A DNA stretch of 64,000 bases from Lophius americanus. Its lineage: Eukaryota; Chordata; Actinopteri; Lophiiformes; Lophiidae. The notes below the pieces were generated by a model. It worked only from the letters and a program-made list of their open reading frames with translations. It was not told the origin of the DNA and made no database searches. Every line of letters starts with the position of its first letter. Position 1 is the stretch's first letter. The translations under genes and the position numbers were made by a program. Shown here in pieces: positions 11,601 to 21,769 of this stretch. The stretch covers positions 271,501-335,500 of the forward strand of contig JBBDHG010000014.1 of assembly GCA_037951165.1 (NCBI GenBank), read 5' to 3'.

Positions 11601-11810
11601 ATTGTAAAAGCAATACCCCTGATTGAACTTCTCAAAATAAATGTGAAGTTATGTCCGGAAAACAGTATTTCTCCTAAGAAAAGCTCAACCTAGTGAGTAA
11701 AATATAAACTATTGGATAACATATGACTATAGATTTCCTTAAGTTGATCCTGATTTACCAAATTTGGACTAAATGGGACCAACAGTGGAGAAATTATAGC
11801 CTGAACACTT
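11600..11810 (+). repeat. Family A dispersed repeat fragment
   Basis: Reads 'acccctgattgaacttctc', then 'aagctcaacctagtgagtaa', then 'tccttaagttgatcctg', 'caaatttggactaaatggga' and 'gagaaattatagcc'. This is the canonical order of one family A unit with its left flank. Confidence 0.75.
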
Positions 11811-11849
11811 TTGGCACTCATTGTTGGAACTGGGTGAGCCTCGTATGAT

Positions 11850-12100
11850 CTGCCATTGTGCTCCGGAACCTTTTTTCTTTGTAGACCACGTTGGTGGGTG
11901 GCTGCCCTCCCGTTAACATGTTGCCAGTCCTGGAAGGGGCGGCACCCTCAGCCTTAAAATGAAGCACCAGAGGACTTCTGCTCCTCAAATCCTGTTAGCC
12001 TCTCTCTGCCCCTCCTCTCCCCGTCTGGGTATGTTGGCACGTATTACAAAGGAGCTGAATAGTTGGCACTAGGTGGGCATCCGAGGGCCGTAGATCAGAG
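11850..12100. other. Unique GC-balanced sequence
   Basis: No repeat and no coding signal. It leads into the candidate regulatory block that follows. Confidence 0.35.
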
Positions 12101-12330
12101 GAGAGGAGATCACTCATCCTGCCACCAACTTGGCCCAGACGTTTGGGACCAACTCACAACAGATTAGCCTGCAGCGCTAACCTGTGCGACTGCAGACCGC
12201 TGGCACGCCACATCAATGACTAAGAGACTCCCCGCAGACTTTAAAGACATATGTGCACATGGCGGATCAAATTGGCATTCTGACACTGAGGTGGTTTCAT
12301 CTTTTTGCGCTATCTTCCAAAGAGCCACCT
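12100..12330. promoter_or_regulatory. Candidate conserved non-coding element
   Basis: Repeat-free and GC-balanced, with the motif-rich run 'ggcggatcaaattggcattc' near 12261 and 'cacatcaatgactaag' near 12210. Two short overlapping opposite-strand frames have no domain. The regulatory call is inference. Confidence 0.27.
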
Positions 12331-12654
12331 GGCCGGTTCTGTATGTCTGCACTCATCACACAGTCCTCATAGGAGATGGCTGCCGGTTCTCGCCGGGAAG
12401 ATCCCACTCCTGAATCCACAGCCATATGTCTCTGTTAGCCCCTGCATAATATGGGATGTATTATGCCTCTCTCTGCTGCGCCTCTGGTTTCCAAAAAACA
12501 TCAACATTCGACTATATTTGCCCGAATAAACAAGACCGCAAGCAGTTTGTCTCAGAGGCAGAGAAGATAAATAAAACATTCAAAGGGAAAAACAAAATTC
12601 ATCCATGTTTTCACCCAATCAAACACGGACTGATCTGAATGTCGAAACTATGAA

Positions 12655-12892
12655 CCTTCTATCCGTCTGTCAGTCTGTCCGTCTGCCATGCATCCGTCTG
12701 TCAGTCTTTCCATATATCCGCATGGATGGAGACCCCAGGTCTCCATCCATGCAGTCTGGATGCATCCATCAGTCTGTCCATCCATCCAATCAGCCATTCA
12801 CCAATCCATCCATCATTCATTATGTCCATCTGTCCATCACTCCTTCTATTCATCTGTCCATCCAACCATCCATCCATCCATCCAGGCATCAA
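12655..12892 (+). repeat. Imperfect CCAT/CTGT microsatellite
   Basis: Interrupted CCAT, GTCTGTC and CATT units. It contains a snap-back inverted duplication at 12720-12752, where the GGAT strand is followed by its CCAT complement. Open frames of S/H/P/I composition here are repeat artefacts. Confidence 0.9.
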
Positions 12893-12904
12893 GGGAGATT
12901 GTCC

Positions 12905-13010
12905 TGAGTGTTCCTCACCTCTCGACCAACATCAGCTGGGATAGGCTCCAGCCCCCCTGTTTACCTCCACAGGATAGCGGTCACAGAAAATGGAAGGATG
13001 GAGATAAAGT
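12905..13010 (+). mobile_element. Common fish dispersed repeat, 3' end
   Basis: Carries 'cagctgggataggctccag', then 'acaggatagcggtcacag' and 'aaatggaaggatgga'. This is the terminal part of a repeat widespread in teleosts, which normally ends in GGAT units. Related pieces occur at 42420-42785, 59165-59400 and several times after 62255. The exact class (SINE-like or LINE 3' region) is unresolved. Confidence 0.7.
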
Positions 13011-13600
13011 TCTATGATTCAGATTCAATCGTTGAGATGACAGCTCCCATTTCATTCGGCACTCCAGGTTTCCTGTTCTATTTTGCCACTCACCTGTTCT
13101 CTCCTCTACGACTGTCTGCTCCCTGTGTTTTCCCACCAGCAATAGTTATCACCTGTATCTTCTTACCCCCTCCCCCCAGACTATTTAATACCTGTCCCTG
13201 CCCTTCGTTTGTTATCTAAGTGTTTCCCTGCTTTCACTCTGCTAACTGTGGATAAAGTCAAACTCAGTGAAATACAAAAAGTTGTTTTTGAATCATTTGG
13301 ATTCCAGCCTCTGACTCACTCAGTCATGACAAGAAGCAGGGAAATTTACGATTGAGCCATTTAACAGGGAATGATTCCGTTGATGCAGGATCCTGGAGGA
13401 TTTCCCAGAATGACTCAAAACTCTGGGACGGGCATCTAGAACGACACGTGAAGCTGTGGTCAATGTGTCTGGCCTCATTACTTCATAGTTGTTTGTTATT
13501 CTTTCAGGAATTCATTTGGCTTGTTTGTGGCAACTCACGGACAAACGCAACCACAACAACTACTAAAGACCTTTAATCCTTCGTCGTCACCAGAAAAAAA
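13010..13600. other. Unique sequence, nothing recognised
   Basis: C- and T-rich around 13040-13200, then ordinary sequence. Open frames of 74-103 codons show no domain. An A-rich tract at 13591-13602 marks the approach to family C copy 2. Confidence 0.45.
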
Positions 13601-14130
13601 AAAGAATTATGGACAAATTATTCTCCACGTAATTTATTCGATAGGGGAATTTAGTTTGATATCTAATAGAAATCCAAATTTACCATTAAATGACAAATCA
13701 TTTGGTCGGCATCAGACGTATTTCACGGAAAATAGTCAATTTTTATTAGTCTGATGCAAATTCTGATGATGCTGGACGTGTTAAACTAGCTCAACCTTTT
13801 AGTAAAGCGTGTTTTTGTAAAACTGCTTGACTCTTATTAGAGTTTTTTTTTTGTTGAATCAAGTTTTATAATTTTGTTTAGTAAGTCCCCAAATGCTATG
13901 AAAAAAAAAAAATTCTACTTCTGGAACAGGACTTTCTCAGTATCCCTGGGTAATGCCTCTTTCTAGGTGAACCTTTCCACCTGGGGTGTCCTCCAGGGCT
14001 CGGTCCTCGGCCCCTTCCTCTTTAGCATATACATGCTGCCACTGGGTCACATCATAAACAGGTTCAGTCACAGTTGGTTTAACAGCAACATCTTCCACAA
14101 CATTTCTTGCAAACAGGAATCAAGTACAAC
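13600..14130 (+). mobile_element. Family C repeat copy 2 with LINE RT fragment
   Basis: AT-rich left part (gaattatggacaaatta, ttcacggaaaatagtcaat, tcaaccttttagtaaagc), then 'aggactttctcag' and a reverse-transcriptase piece translating to 'GVLQGSVLGPFLFSIYM' and 'LPLGHIINRF' (about 13985-14070). That is the PQGS-type motif region of L2-like reverse transcriptases. The catalytic YADD region is absent, so this is a non-coding, deleted copy. A 40-bp insertion at 13748-13787 is absent from copy 5 (59.8 kb). Confidence 0.7.
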
Positions 14131-14165
14131 AACACGTCCAGCATCATCAGAATTTGCATCAGACT
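13748..14165. repeat. 35-bp perfect inverted repeat pair
   Basis: 13748-13782 is the exact reverse complement of 14131-14165, with a 348-bp spacer. The left arm lies inside the extra segment of family C copy 2, so it appears to have been copied from the right arm in reverse orientation. Confidence 0.9.
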
Positions 14166-14289
14166 CAGGCAACGGTGGATATTACTCAAACACATGTACT
14201 TATTTTGTCGTCAGCTACACAAAATGTCCGAGGCCAAGTAAAAAGCTGTTAGATATTAATAAACCACACAATAAAAAGAAGTGATTGCT

Positions 14290-14640
14290 GACCGGGGGCC
14301 CGCTGTGGCCAGGGAGGTCGCCTCAGTATAAATCTAAATGGCACTAAACTGTGCCGTAAATATGAGGCCCCTGCTGCTAATGAGGAGGTCCCGCATAGCT
14401 GGAGAGCCTCTGACTGATTACACTACTATGAGGAATTTACTGAAGCAGATCTTATTTTCACACTCGGAGCGAACCCGTCTCGCGGTGTGAGTTTCCTGAG
14501 GTGTGATATGTGAGCCAGCTGCGTTTCATTGTTGATGGACACATGCAGATTTATGGGAGGCCAGTTGCATCTTGAAGGCGAGTGGACTCAAACCGGGCTT
14601 CATCCATTCCCCTTATTTAAGTCAGACTTTGTTGACGTGT
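14290..14640. promoter_or_regulatory. Candidate conserved non-coding element
   Basis: GC-balanced block with 'ggcactaaactgtgcc' (inverted ggcac/gtgcc) near 14340 and 'ctgctgctaatgagg' near 14372. It is repeat-free and lies between family C copies. A 60-codon frame at 14529 has no domain. The regulatory role is inferred. Confidence 0.3.
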
Positions 14641-14756
14641 TCAAGCTGCGTCAGCGAAGACAGCAGAGGAAACTCTCTGCAGATTCAATGATAGCATCAA
14701 GAATATCTTAGACACTCTGAATTTACTTTAAAACAACAAATTGTTTGGTCCAGCAC

Positions 14757-15180
14757 CTTTTCAGACAGAACACAAAAAAAAATCAATTATAAAATTATTT
14801 AATGATAATGAAATTATTAGGAAAATGAAATTCCCTCATCATGAGGGAATAAGTACATTTTAATTAGATTAGCTCAGCAGGTTACCCTTATTAGTTTTAT
14901 TAGTCCTCAGACTAATAAAATTCCTCACATGCCTTAATAATATGCCTATCAAATAGGACTTTTTCAATAGCCATGGGTAATGCCTTCGTTTTGGTGGTCC
15001 CTTTGATCTGTGGTGTCCCCCAGGTCTCCGTCCTTGGCTCCTTCCTCTTTTGCAAATAGAAGATGTCACTGGCTCCGATTGTAAACAGGTTCAGTCACAT
15101 TTACAATAAGAAATAGAAAATCAAAATGTGCTCAACCAAAATGTTGATTAAGGATTAAGAAGAATGCAAAATTACCTTTT
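14757..15180 (+). mobile_element. Family C repeat copy 3 with degraded RT fragment
   Basis: Shares 'cctcacatgccttaataata', 'tatcaaataggactttttc', and the RT region 'tgtggtgtcccccaggtctc' near 15012, followed by 'gtaaacaggttcagtcac'. The right flank has 'gtgctcaaccaaaatgttga'. Stops and shifts break the RT piece. Two snap-back hairpins (14830-14850 and 14895-14920) lie in the left part. Confidence 0.65.
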
Positions 15181-15184
15181 CATT

Positions 15185-15500
15185 GACATAACTGTCTGAA
15201 ATATACTGGGACAAAAACCCAGATAGGGTCTATCCCCCAAAAGCCCCCAATACCCTTAATGTTTAAGAAATCCCCCGTATTGAACTCCTGAAAATAAATG
15301 TGAATGAATGTCAATGTAACTGTGTTTTTTCGTAGATCCAAATCCAGATCCTGGTGCGTTAGATATGAAGAATTGGATTAAAACATGATATATACAGGAA
15401 GGATGTGTGGTGGCGGTTAAGGCGAAATTCAAGGGATTGGGACCTTTTCAGGGATATATCCACGCTGTCGGGGACGAAGGCTTAGGCCTGGTTGAACAAC
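15185..15500 (+). repeat. Family A related fragments and right end
   Basis: Left part holds 'cccccgtattgaactcctg' and 'aataaatgtgaatg'. The right part (15405-15490) has 'gaccttttcagggatatatc' and 'cgctgtcggggacgaaggc' with 'ttaggcctgg', the TIR-like end seen in inverted form at 52070 and 47758. The unit core between them is missing. Confidence 0.6.
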
Positions 15501-16100
15501 CAAAAATAGACAACAACCGTGCTTGAAGGGAAAGAGATAAGCAGTTGGTGCGTCAGATTTTGAAAAAGCTGCGAATCATAACAAACGGTTTCTGCAGCGG
15601 AAATATTTTGTGGTGATGAAAAAGTACTACAAAAAGAATCAACCCCAAAAACATGTCAGAAAACAGGAGTTTTCTCATTATATCATTGCATGTATTATTA
15701 TTATTATAATAGTTTGATCTTCATAAAACGACCCTCACAAAGTTCCAGATTAGCAATATAATTTGTCTGCAGGTCATTCTGGCAGATTTTATGGGGGTTT
15801 CATTGTATTATTTTATTGTTAGCATTAATGAAGTTAGCAGTAAAGCCTGTAAATGCTTGGTTATAAAAGCAATGGTTATGCTTACTTTAATAAAAAAAAA
15901 AAAAAAAAAAAAAGCTCCACCAAAATGCAACGGATTATTACTTGGACCCTTCTTTTCCAAAAAAAAAAAAAAAGCAGGTACCAGGAAATTTATAATCATA
16001 CCAAGGAGATAAAAACTAAATAAGTAATAACGGCGAACACCACCAGGGAGACCTCACGCCACTGGAATCCCACCCCCAACCCCCCCACCCCCGCTGCAGT
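15500..16100. other. Unique sequence with two poly(A) tracts
   Basis: A22 at 15892-15913 and A15 at 15959-15973, with no recognisable retrogene body. C-rich runs follow at 16060-16095. No gene was seen. Confidence 0.5.
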
Positions 16101-16139
16101 GGAACCCACTACCTCATGCTCCATCAGCACTGTTCAACA

Positions 16140-16480
16140 GAGTTAGGCTGCAGCACGAATGCACAGTCAGGCACGTTTATAGATTTTCATGAGGAGGAAA
16201 CGGATTTCATCTGTTAGGGACCCGCGGTGGAGAGCGTCTATATTTAGGGGTGTAAATTGCTTGCCTTCGCCTCCAAACCTTTGACAATGCAAATCTAATC
16301 CGAGAAAACACGCCGCAGTAATGCCGTTCCTCGTTTTAGGTTTGCAGCATTGGCCTTTCACCCGGCTGCTGTACTCCACCTCAGCCACCACCCCCACCCC
16401 TCTGCTGCTCCGGAGTGCAGAGGGGCTTATTCCGCTCCGAAGTGGAATAAGCACGGGGCTGAAGGGGCCTTAAGAGGGAA
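16140..16480. promoter_or_regulatory. Candidate conserved non-coding element with SOX/POU-like site
   Basis: GC-balanced and repeat-free. It contains a perfect octamer ATGCAAAT at 16287-16294 directly overlapping a SOX-like acaatg and preceded by the LEF/TCF-like cctttga (16278-16284). Other dense stretches: 'tttatagattttcatgagg' near 16174. A 95-codon minus frame has no domain. The motif cluster suggests an enhancer; this is inference. Confidence 0.38.
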
Positions 16481-16499
16481 CGACAGCTGGACACTCGGG

Positions 16500-18740
16500 T
16501 GTTAAAGATTGGATTGCCGTTGGAGCCCTGTTAGTTACATTCAGCATGGTCGTGTTGTCACCTCCCCCCCCCCAACCGTTTGACTGTCAACCTCCCGACC
16601 CGCCACCTCCCTCCAGCAGCACTGAAACTCCCCCCTCCTCACTCACACATAAGAAGAGACCCCCGAGCAGCTGGAGCTGATGACACTTGTCAGCAGTGAG
16701 ATAGTGTGTCCACTGTGTCTGACTCGGCCTCTCACTTTCTGACGCACGCACACACATTCACCAGCTTTAAACGTGTGTAAGCCCGTGTTCTCACACACAT
16801 ATGCATTTCATGACAGCACACGTCAGCTGGTAATTCTGGGATGGCTCCACTGGTTAGGCTGCCACTGAGATACTCAACAGATAATGTTGAGCATCTCAAT
16901 CAGAGTTGATACGCCGCGCCGAGTCATTCAGGGACTTTGGTTCTTTGACTTATAGCTGGGCGGTAATCTCCTTACAAACAAATAAATACTGTAAGGCAAC
17001 AAATCTTATCCAGACTGATGTTGAAGTCTGGACAGATAACTTACATGCACTTTATTTACCGTACCTCTAACATCCTGTGGATGGGACAGGTGTTATATCA
17101 CAAACTAAATTGATCACATGAGATGAATGCTGTGCATAGATGAACCATTTATTCTCAATTTAATAAAGTCGAATTTCTACAATTATGTGCAAATGGATCC
17201 GGCCACTACAGAAGCATTACATAAATGGTATTTAATGTCCTACTTCTGTTTTCACAGACGTCTCATGGCGTCCCATATTGATATATTGCAGAGATATGAG
17301 TCATAGGCAGCGTTTTCTTAAAAAAGTGCATTAACCCTTTTTTGTACTGCTCAACCGTTTGGCTGAACACATTTTTCCCCATTCTTATTTGATCTTATAC
17401 ACTATTTCTTATTGAAAAATGTACTATATGACTGATTTAAATAATTTCATAAGTCTTGTTTCTTTTTTTAAGTAATAAGCAAATTATAAATACCTTCATA
17501 CGCCTTTTGTAAACTAAAATTTCCCACAAGAGGGTCCTTATAAAAGAAATCCAGGCTGTTTGCATGGTGCAATCTCTCATATATTAAATCGTGACTCTAG
17601 AATCGTACGTACAGTAATGAAGTTTTCAGAGGGCGGCGCTTCTTCATCCCTATCCCCCCAATCCTTTCACTCGGCATGTACCTATAAACAGTATTTTGAC
17701 ACGCTGCACAAACTCGACAGCCTATATCCGTGTCCACCCTTCTCCCTCAGAGAGGAAAACCAGTCACAGTGTCATATGGCAAATTGAATCAAGGCGATGT
17801 CAACACATTCAGCCTGGCAGGGATGAGTTTCAGCCGCTCCTGACCATTTTGTCACTGTCATGGAAGGGTATGCACACATTTTGTGCCCCCCAACCTCTCA
17901 GCCCGCAGACACACCCACACAGACAAAACACTCAAAGCAGTTTCATGCATTGTTGAATAAACAACACTGGTGTTTAATTAGTAGTAATTCTTTTTTTCAG
18001 TTTCCTGGATTGTGGGAAACAAAAAAGTCTTCTAGCTGTATTTTATTTGCACAGCTTTAGACAGTGGCAGCTGCTGATAAATATATATTTTTTAATTTTG
18101 TTTTTTTTTAGGAATAATTGCTTTCATTAATTTCTTTGACGTCCGTAAGTCAGCTCAAACAGTTGATTTTCTTCAATTCTAGTTTGTTGGTGTTTTCGCC
18201 TAGTTTTTAATTTTCTAATCTTTCTTCATGTTTTTATTACATTTTTAATTCTGTCTCAATGTGTTTTTGCGCTCTGTTGCAATATTCTTGATTGTTTTTT
18301 TTTCTTGCCTTCATAGGGAGCAAAAAAAAAAATTTTTAAATTCTTTTAGACTTTTAGGGGCCGTTTACATGAGGAGTGTTTTCACACACTATGAATGTGT
18401 CTTCCAGGGTGAAATCTATTTCCACTTCTACCGTTTGAGTTTATTAACGCTTCTCTACTGATGTGTTGCTGGGCGATTGCTGAGGTCAGTGGAGTTAGTT
18501 GCATGAGCAGGTATGGCGTCTTCTCTGATTGTGCTGATGCTGAAACGTTAACCTGCCCCTACTGGCCTGGCATGATACTACAGCGTTTTATGTCATTACA
18601 GACTCATGTGTGAAGGAGCATCATTTATCTACAATTATCATCAAAGTCATCTGAGCATGGCTTCAATCCTTCAGAATTAGGGCTAGGTTTCCTTCCCTGG
18701 TGGTAAATATTCTTTTGAGTTTATGGATAAACTTGGGCCG
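16500..18740. other. Unique intergenic-type sequence
   Basis: C-rich near 16561-16640, then ordinary AT-rich DNA. The part 17560-17900 is GC-balanced with short overlapping frames of no recognisable kind. T-rich runs lie near 18085-18110 and 18293-18303. I see no gene, repeat family or RNA gene. Confidence 0.4.
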
Positions 18741-18906
18741 TTGTGATCCCAAATTATGGCAAAATGCCCACACTAAGGGCAACCGGAGAGCCTGGTTTCA
18801 GAGTTTCACTCAAGGACCTCTTGACAAGGAGACACTGGTGGGATTTTAACCGGCAACCTGCCTATCTTCTGATTGGGCTGCTCCACCCACTGAGCTACAG
18901 CTGCTC
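18740..18906 (-). mobile_element. tRNA-derived SINE remnant
   Basis: On the minus strand it starts with a tRNA-like head: A-box region 'tagctcagtgg' (plus 18888-18898) and B-box region 'ggttaaaatcc' (plus 18841-18851, degraded from ggttcganncc). A fish-SINE body follows with 'gaggtccttgagtgaaactc' and 'tagtgtgggcattttgcc'. It is too diverged for a functional tRNA, and no acceptor stem was found. Confidence 0.75.
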
Positions 18907-18924
18907 AGTGAGTTTATTGAGGGT

Positions 18925-19110
18925 GTATGGTTGTCAATGCAAGCGAAAGGTCCTTCGTGTTAAACACCATAACTCCAGAACCAAGTCATGTATCATTTTC
19001 AAACTTTATACACTATTTATTTTTCACACTAACGGCAGTTTTATCCACAAAAGCTTTCCGGACATAATTTACCATGCGTTGGTCCGATTTAGTCAAAATT
19101 TGGTGCATAT
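18925..19110 (-). repeat. Family A copy, right portion, interrupted
   Basis: In minus-strand orientation it carries 'ggtccttcgtgttaaacacc', 'cacactaacggcag' and 'ggtccgatttagtcaaaat', stopping at 'tggtgcatat'. The next family A block, gaatcgactcaaggag, resumes at 19227, so 19111-19226 is an insertion into one element. Confidence 0.75.
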
Positions 19111-19226
19111 AATAGTAACAATAATACATTGAATTTATAAGGCACTTTACATTTGGATCAAATCTCAAAGTGCTGCAAAGTAAAAGTAGATAAAAGCATC
19201 AATAAAAAATATAATAATAATACTAT
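19111..19226 (-). mobile_element. Short LINE/SINE 3' tail inserted in family A
   Basis: 116-bp segment reading on the minus strand 'gcagcactttgagatttg' and 'gtaaagtgccttataaattc' with a tail of TAT/TTG units. This matches the 3' end shared by many fish LINEs and SINEs. It interrupts family A between 'gcatat' and 'gaatcg'. No clear target-site duplication remains. Confidence 0.65.
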
Positions 19227-19745
19227 GAATCGACTCAAGGAGATCTATCCTGTATACATTTTATTTTACTTTAGTAGTTTATAGTTTACTCACTAAGTGG
19301 AGCTTTTTACAAAGAATATCATTTTACAGACAGAACTTCCTAACCGGTGGTCCAATTGAGTTGATTTGTTGCATATGAATCCACTCAAGGAGAGGTATCT
19401 TGTGAATATTATATTTCACTTTGAAAGTTCACATTTTACACACTAGGAGGAGTATTTTTAAGACAAATAGTTTTCCAGACATACCTTTTAAAAAAACAAC
19501 ATTTAATGGATCTTTTCCAGTTGTGTATTTCTGACACTAAGGGGCGCTTTACCTCTAAAAAGTGTTTGGGCTTAATTTCCAAACCGTTGGTCTATTTAGT
19601 CTGAATTTGGTGCAAATGGACAAAAAACACTGAGGAAATAACTTCACATTTAATTGGAAGGGTTCAATCAGGGAAATTCCTTGTACAAGGAAGGAGATCG
19701 GGGACTTTTCGGGGTTGTACTCTTGCTGTCGGGGACGACATTATC
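19227..19745 (-). repeat. Family A copy with two 150-bp units
   Basis: 'gaatcgactcaaggag' at 19227 recurs as 'gaatccactcaaggag' at 19377, giving a 150-bp period. Each unit ends in a 'cacta-gg-ggag' block. A further 'gacactaaggggcgc' block and 'accgttggtctatttag' follow. The right end 'ggacttttcggggttgta' and 'tgctgtcggggacgac' (19694-19735) is in the opposite orientation. Confidence 0.75.
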
Positions 19746-19849
19746 ACTTAGGAGTCTCTTGATTTGTTGACTTGACAGTAGGAGAATGTATAAAGTATTT
19801 CTAATAACAGGCTAGCTTTGTGTTTGACTGATATAATTATCATATTTGC

Positions 19850-20100
19850 GGTGGAGGATGTTAACCCCGGCCTCCAGCCTCCTTATCATCCCATTCCTTC
19901 CAGAGCCGTCACAGGGGCGGAGCCACAAGGAGCTGCCAAAGGCATTCATAGCACGCCGGTTCTTAAGTGATAGATATCACCTTCACGCCACCGCCTTCGG
20001 GGCACTTAACCAACGTCCCTGGCCCACTAACAAGCTGGAAAGTGTTGTGGATGCATGCGTATGAGAGAAGGTGGAGTGCGAAGAGGAGGGTGGTGCAGTC
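19850..20100. promoter_or_regulatory. Candidate conserved non-coding element
   Basis: GC-balanced block with two NKX2-like cores in inverted orientation, ttaagtg at 19963-19969 and cacttaa at 20003-20009, and a palindrome gtgatagatatcac between them. It contains a 72-codon frame with no domain. The regulatory role is inferred. Confidence 0.33.
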
Positions 20101-20229
20101 TAGAGAGCAAATAACAAATTAACTGTTTAAACTGTGTTTAAAAAAAAAAAAAATCCCTCCAGGCTGATTTGCTTCCCAGCATCCTACTTACTAATTAAAA
20201 ACAAACAGGACAAGAAGATTATTTAAGAT

Positions 20230-20680
20230 AGAGAACTTTGTATTTGTAGCGGTTTAAGCCCTTCCTTCGAGCCATCTTCTGACAATTCATAAGAGGGAGG
20301 CTGATGAAGACGAGCCTGATATCAGGTTGCGACAAAGCAAGTGAATCTCAGGGCTTTAGTCTCCAGGAAGGGCGCCGTTAAAGGATTCATGCACAGTTCT
20401 TTGCAAATGCGAAACGCAAAAGAAAAGCACATATATTAAAATATAATGCCCGACTAACATAATTATTAAAGCAAAGCAGTAAGACATGAAAAAAAAATGA
20501 TCACGACAGAAGCACACAAACAAGTTTTCCCACAAAGCACAGGCTTTGTTCCGCCGCTGCAGAGTAATTACCCCTTAGCTGCTGTCACAAGGCGCCTGAC
20601 ATTTTCCATCATCTCCTCTGACAGGGATGTCTCGGCCTAAATTGTAGTTGTCCATGGAACGCGTCTGAGTCACACAGTGT
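20230..20680. promoter_or_regulatory. Candidate conserved non-coding elements (two blocks)
   Basis: Block 20230-20420 is GC-balanced and repeat-free. Block 20550-20680 contains TAATTA at 20565-20570, followed by 'cccttagctgctgtcacaag' and 'tctgacagggatgtc' with a MEIS-like tgacag. No coding signal. The regulatory role is inferred from motif density. Confidence 0.3.
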
Positions 20681-21300
20681 AATTCAGATTCGTCGAAGAA
20701 ACTGAGTTTTCAGAAAAGGAACAATGATGACTCAACTTTGTAATGTTCAAGCGTACAAACTCTTAGTCACAACCCCTTTTTACTTGGTTTTGTTCTTAAT
20801 TACATGCCATCACGGATCTCACAAGTTCAAATCAGGACTGCATCCCTCAAAAACTTAAATACGTCTTTAGTGGATAATTAAGGCCTTGACTGAATTCATT
20901 CCTTGCATACCTCAATCATACAACTATAGTTTGCACATTGCAGATTTAACTGTGTACAGCATTAAGTTTGTTGGCTCACAAGAGGTTGAACTTTTTGCCC
21001 AAACTATTTTCATCTACTTTCGCTCTACATTGTAGTTTAACCCCTTGCTGACTTGGGCCAGAGTGGTTTGCCCATCTTTCCCGCAGACTAAGTCTCAGTT
21101 ACCTGTTACACAGTCCAGGGCATCAGCTGATATCAATCAGCCTGCCACATCTGTCCAATCACCATCAGCGGCTGTCCTTTCAAATCTAGTTGTCTGCATT
21201 CATCTAGGTCTTTCATGCTACTGGATCCTACGCCACCCTCCTCCCTAACTCTGTCATCAACCACAGCAGAGTCATCAGCCACCACCACCGTTGTCCAGAC
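20680..21300. other. Unique sequence, nothing recognised
   Basis: Ordinary sequence. The 67-codon frame at 21045-21248 has no domain. Confidence 0.4.
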
Positions 21301-21535
21301 TCCTAGGGGGGGAAATAGCTGCTGCTGCTCAGGGGAGATACCATTAGATCACAGCCTGTCAGGGGAGTCTTAGACCTGATCCCTGTTCAATCCCAGCCCC
21401 TGCAGCATACCTGTAGTGGGGCCCTTGGGCAAGATCCTGAACCCCAATTTGCTCCCTGGGTGGTTCACAGACACCAACCACTGCTCCCCACGGATGGGTC
21501 AAATGCAGAAAAATGTTTTACAATGTTTGTCTCTT
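21300..21535 (+). mobile_element. tRNA-SINE body remnant
   Basis: Contains 'gcccttgggcaagatcctg', 'aaccccaatttgctccc', then 'ccactgctccccacggatgg' and 'gtcaaatgcagaaaaatg'. These are the successive body blocks of a common fish tRNA-derived SINE. The tRNA-like head is not recognisable. Confidence 0.65.
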
Positions 21536-21769
21536 TGTATGTACTGTGTTTGATAAACATAATTATTTTAGGAGCTGCAGCTACAGGCTACTTTGACAAA
21601 CCGATAGAAGAAAACCTCAAGAGGTGGAGGTATGCGCCGGAGTTAAGAGGAATGAAAGTCAGTCACAGCAAGACAGATACATGTGTGTGTGTGTGAAAAA
21701 GTGAGTCAGGTGGAGCTTTAAGAGTTTAAGTACGGGGGATCAACTGTTCAAAGGAACAAGGAGAGTGAG

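Noticed and set aside
18840..18906. Functional tRNA gene on minus
   Set aside because: A- and B-box-like parts exist, but the acceptor stem and anticodon arm do not form and a SINE body follows; it is a tRNA-derived SINE.
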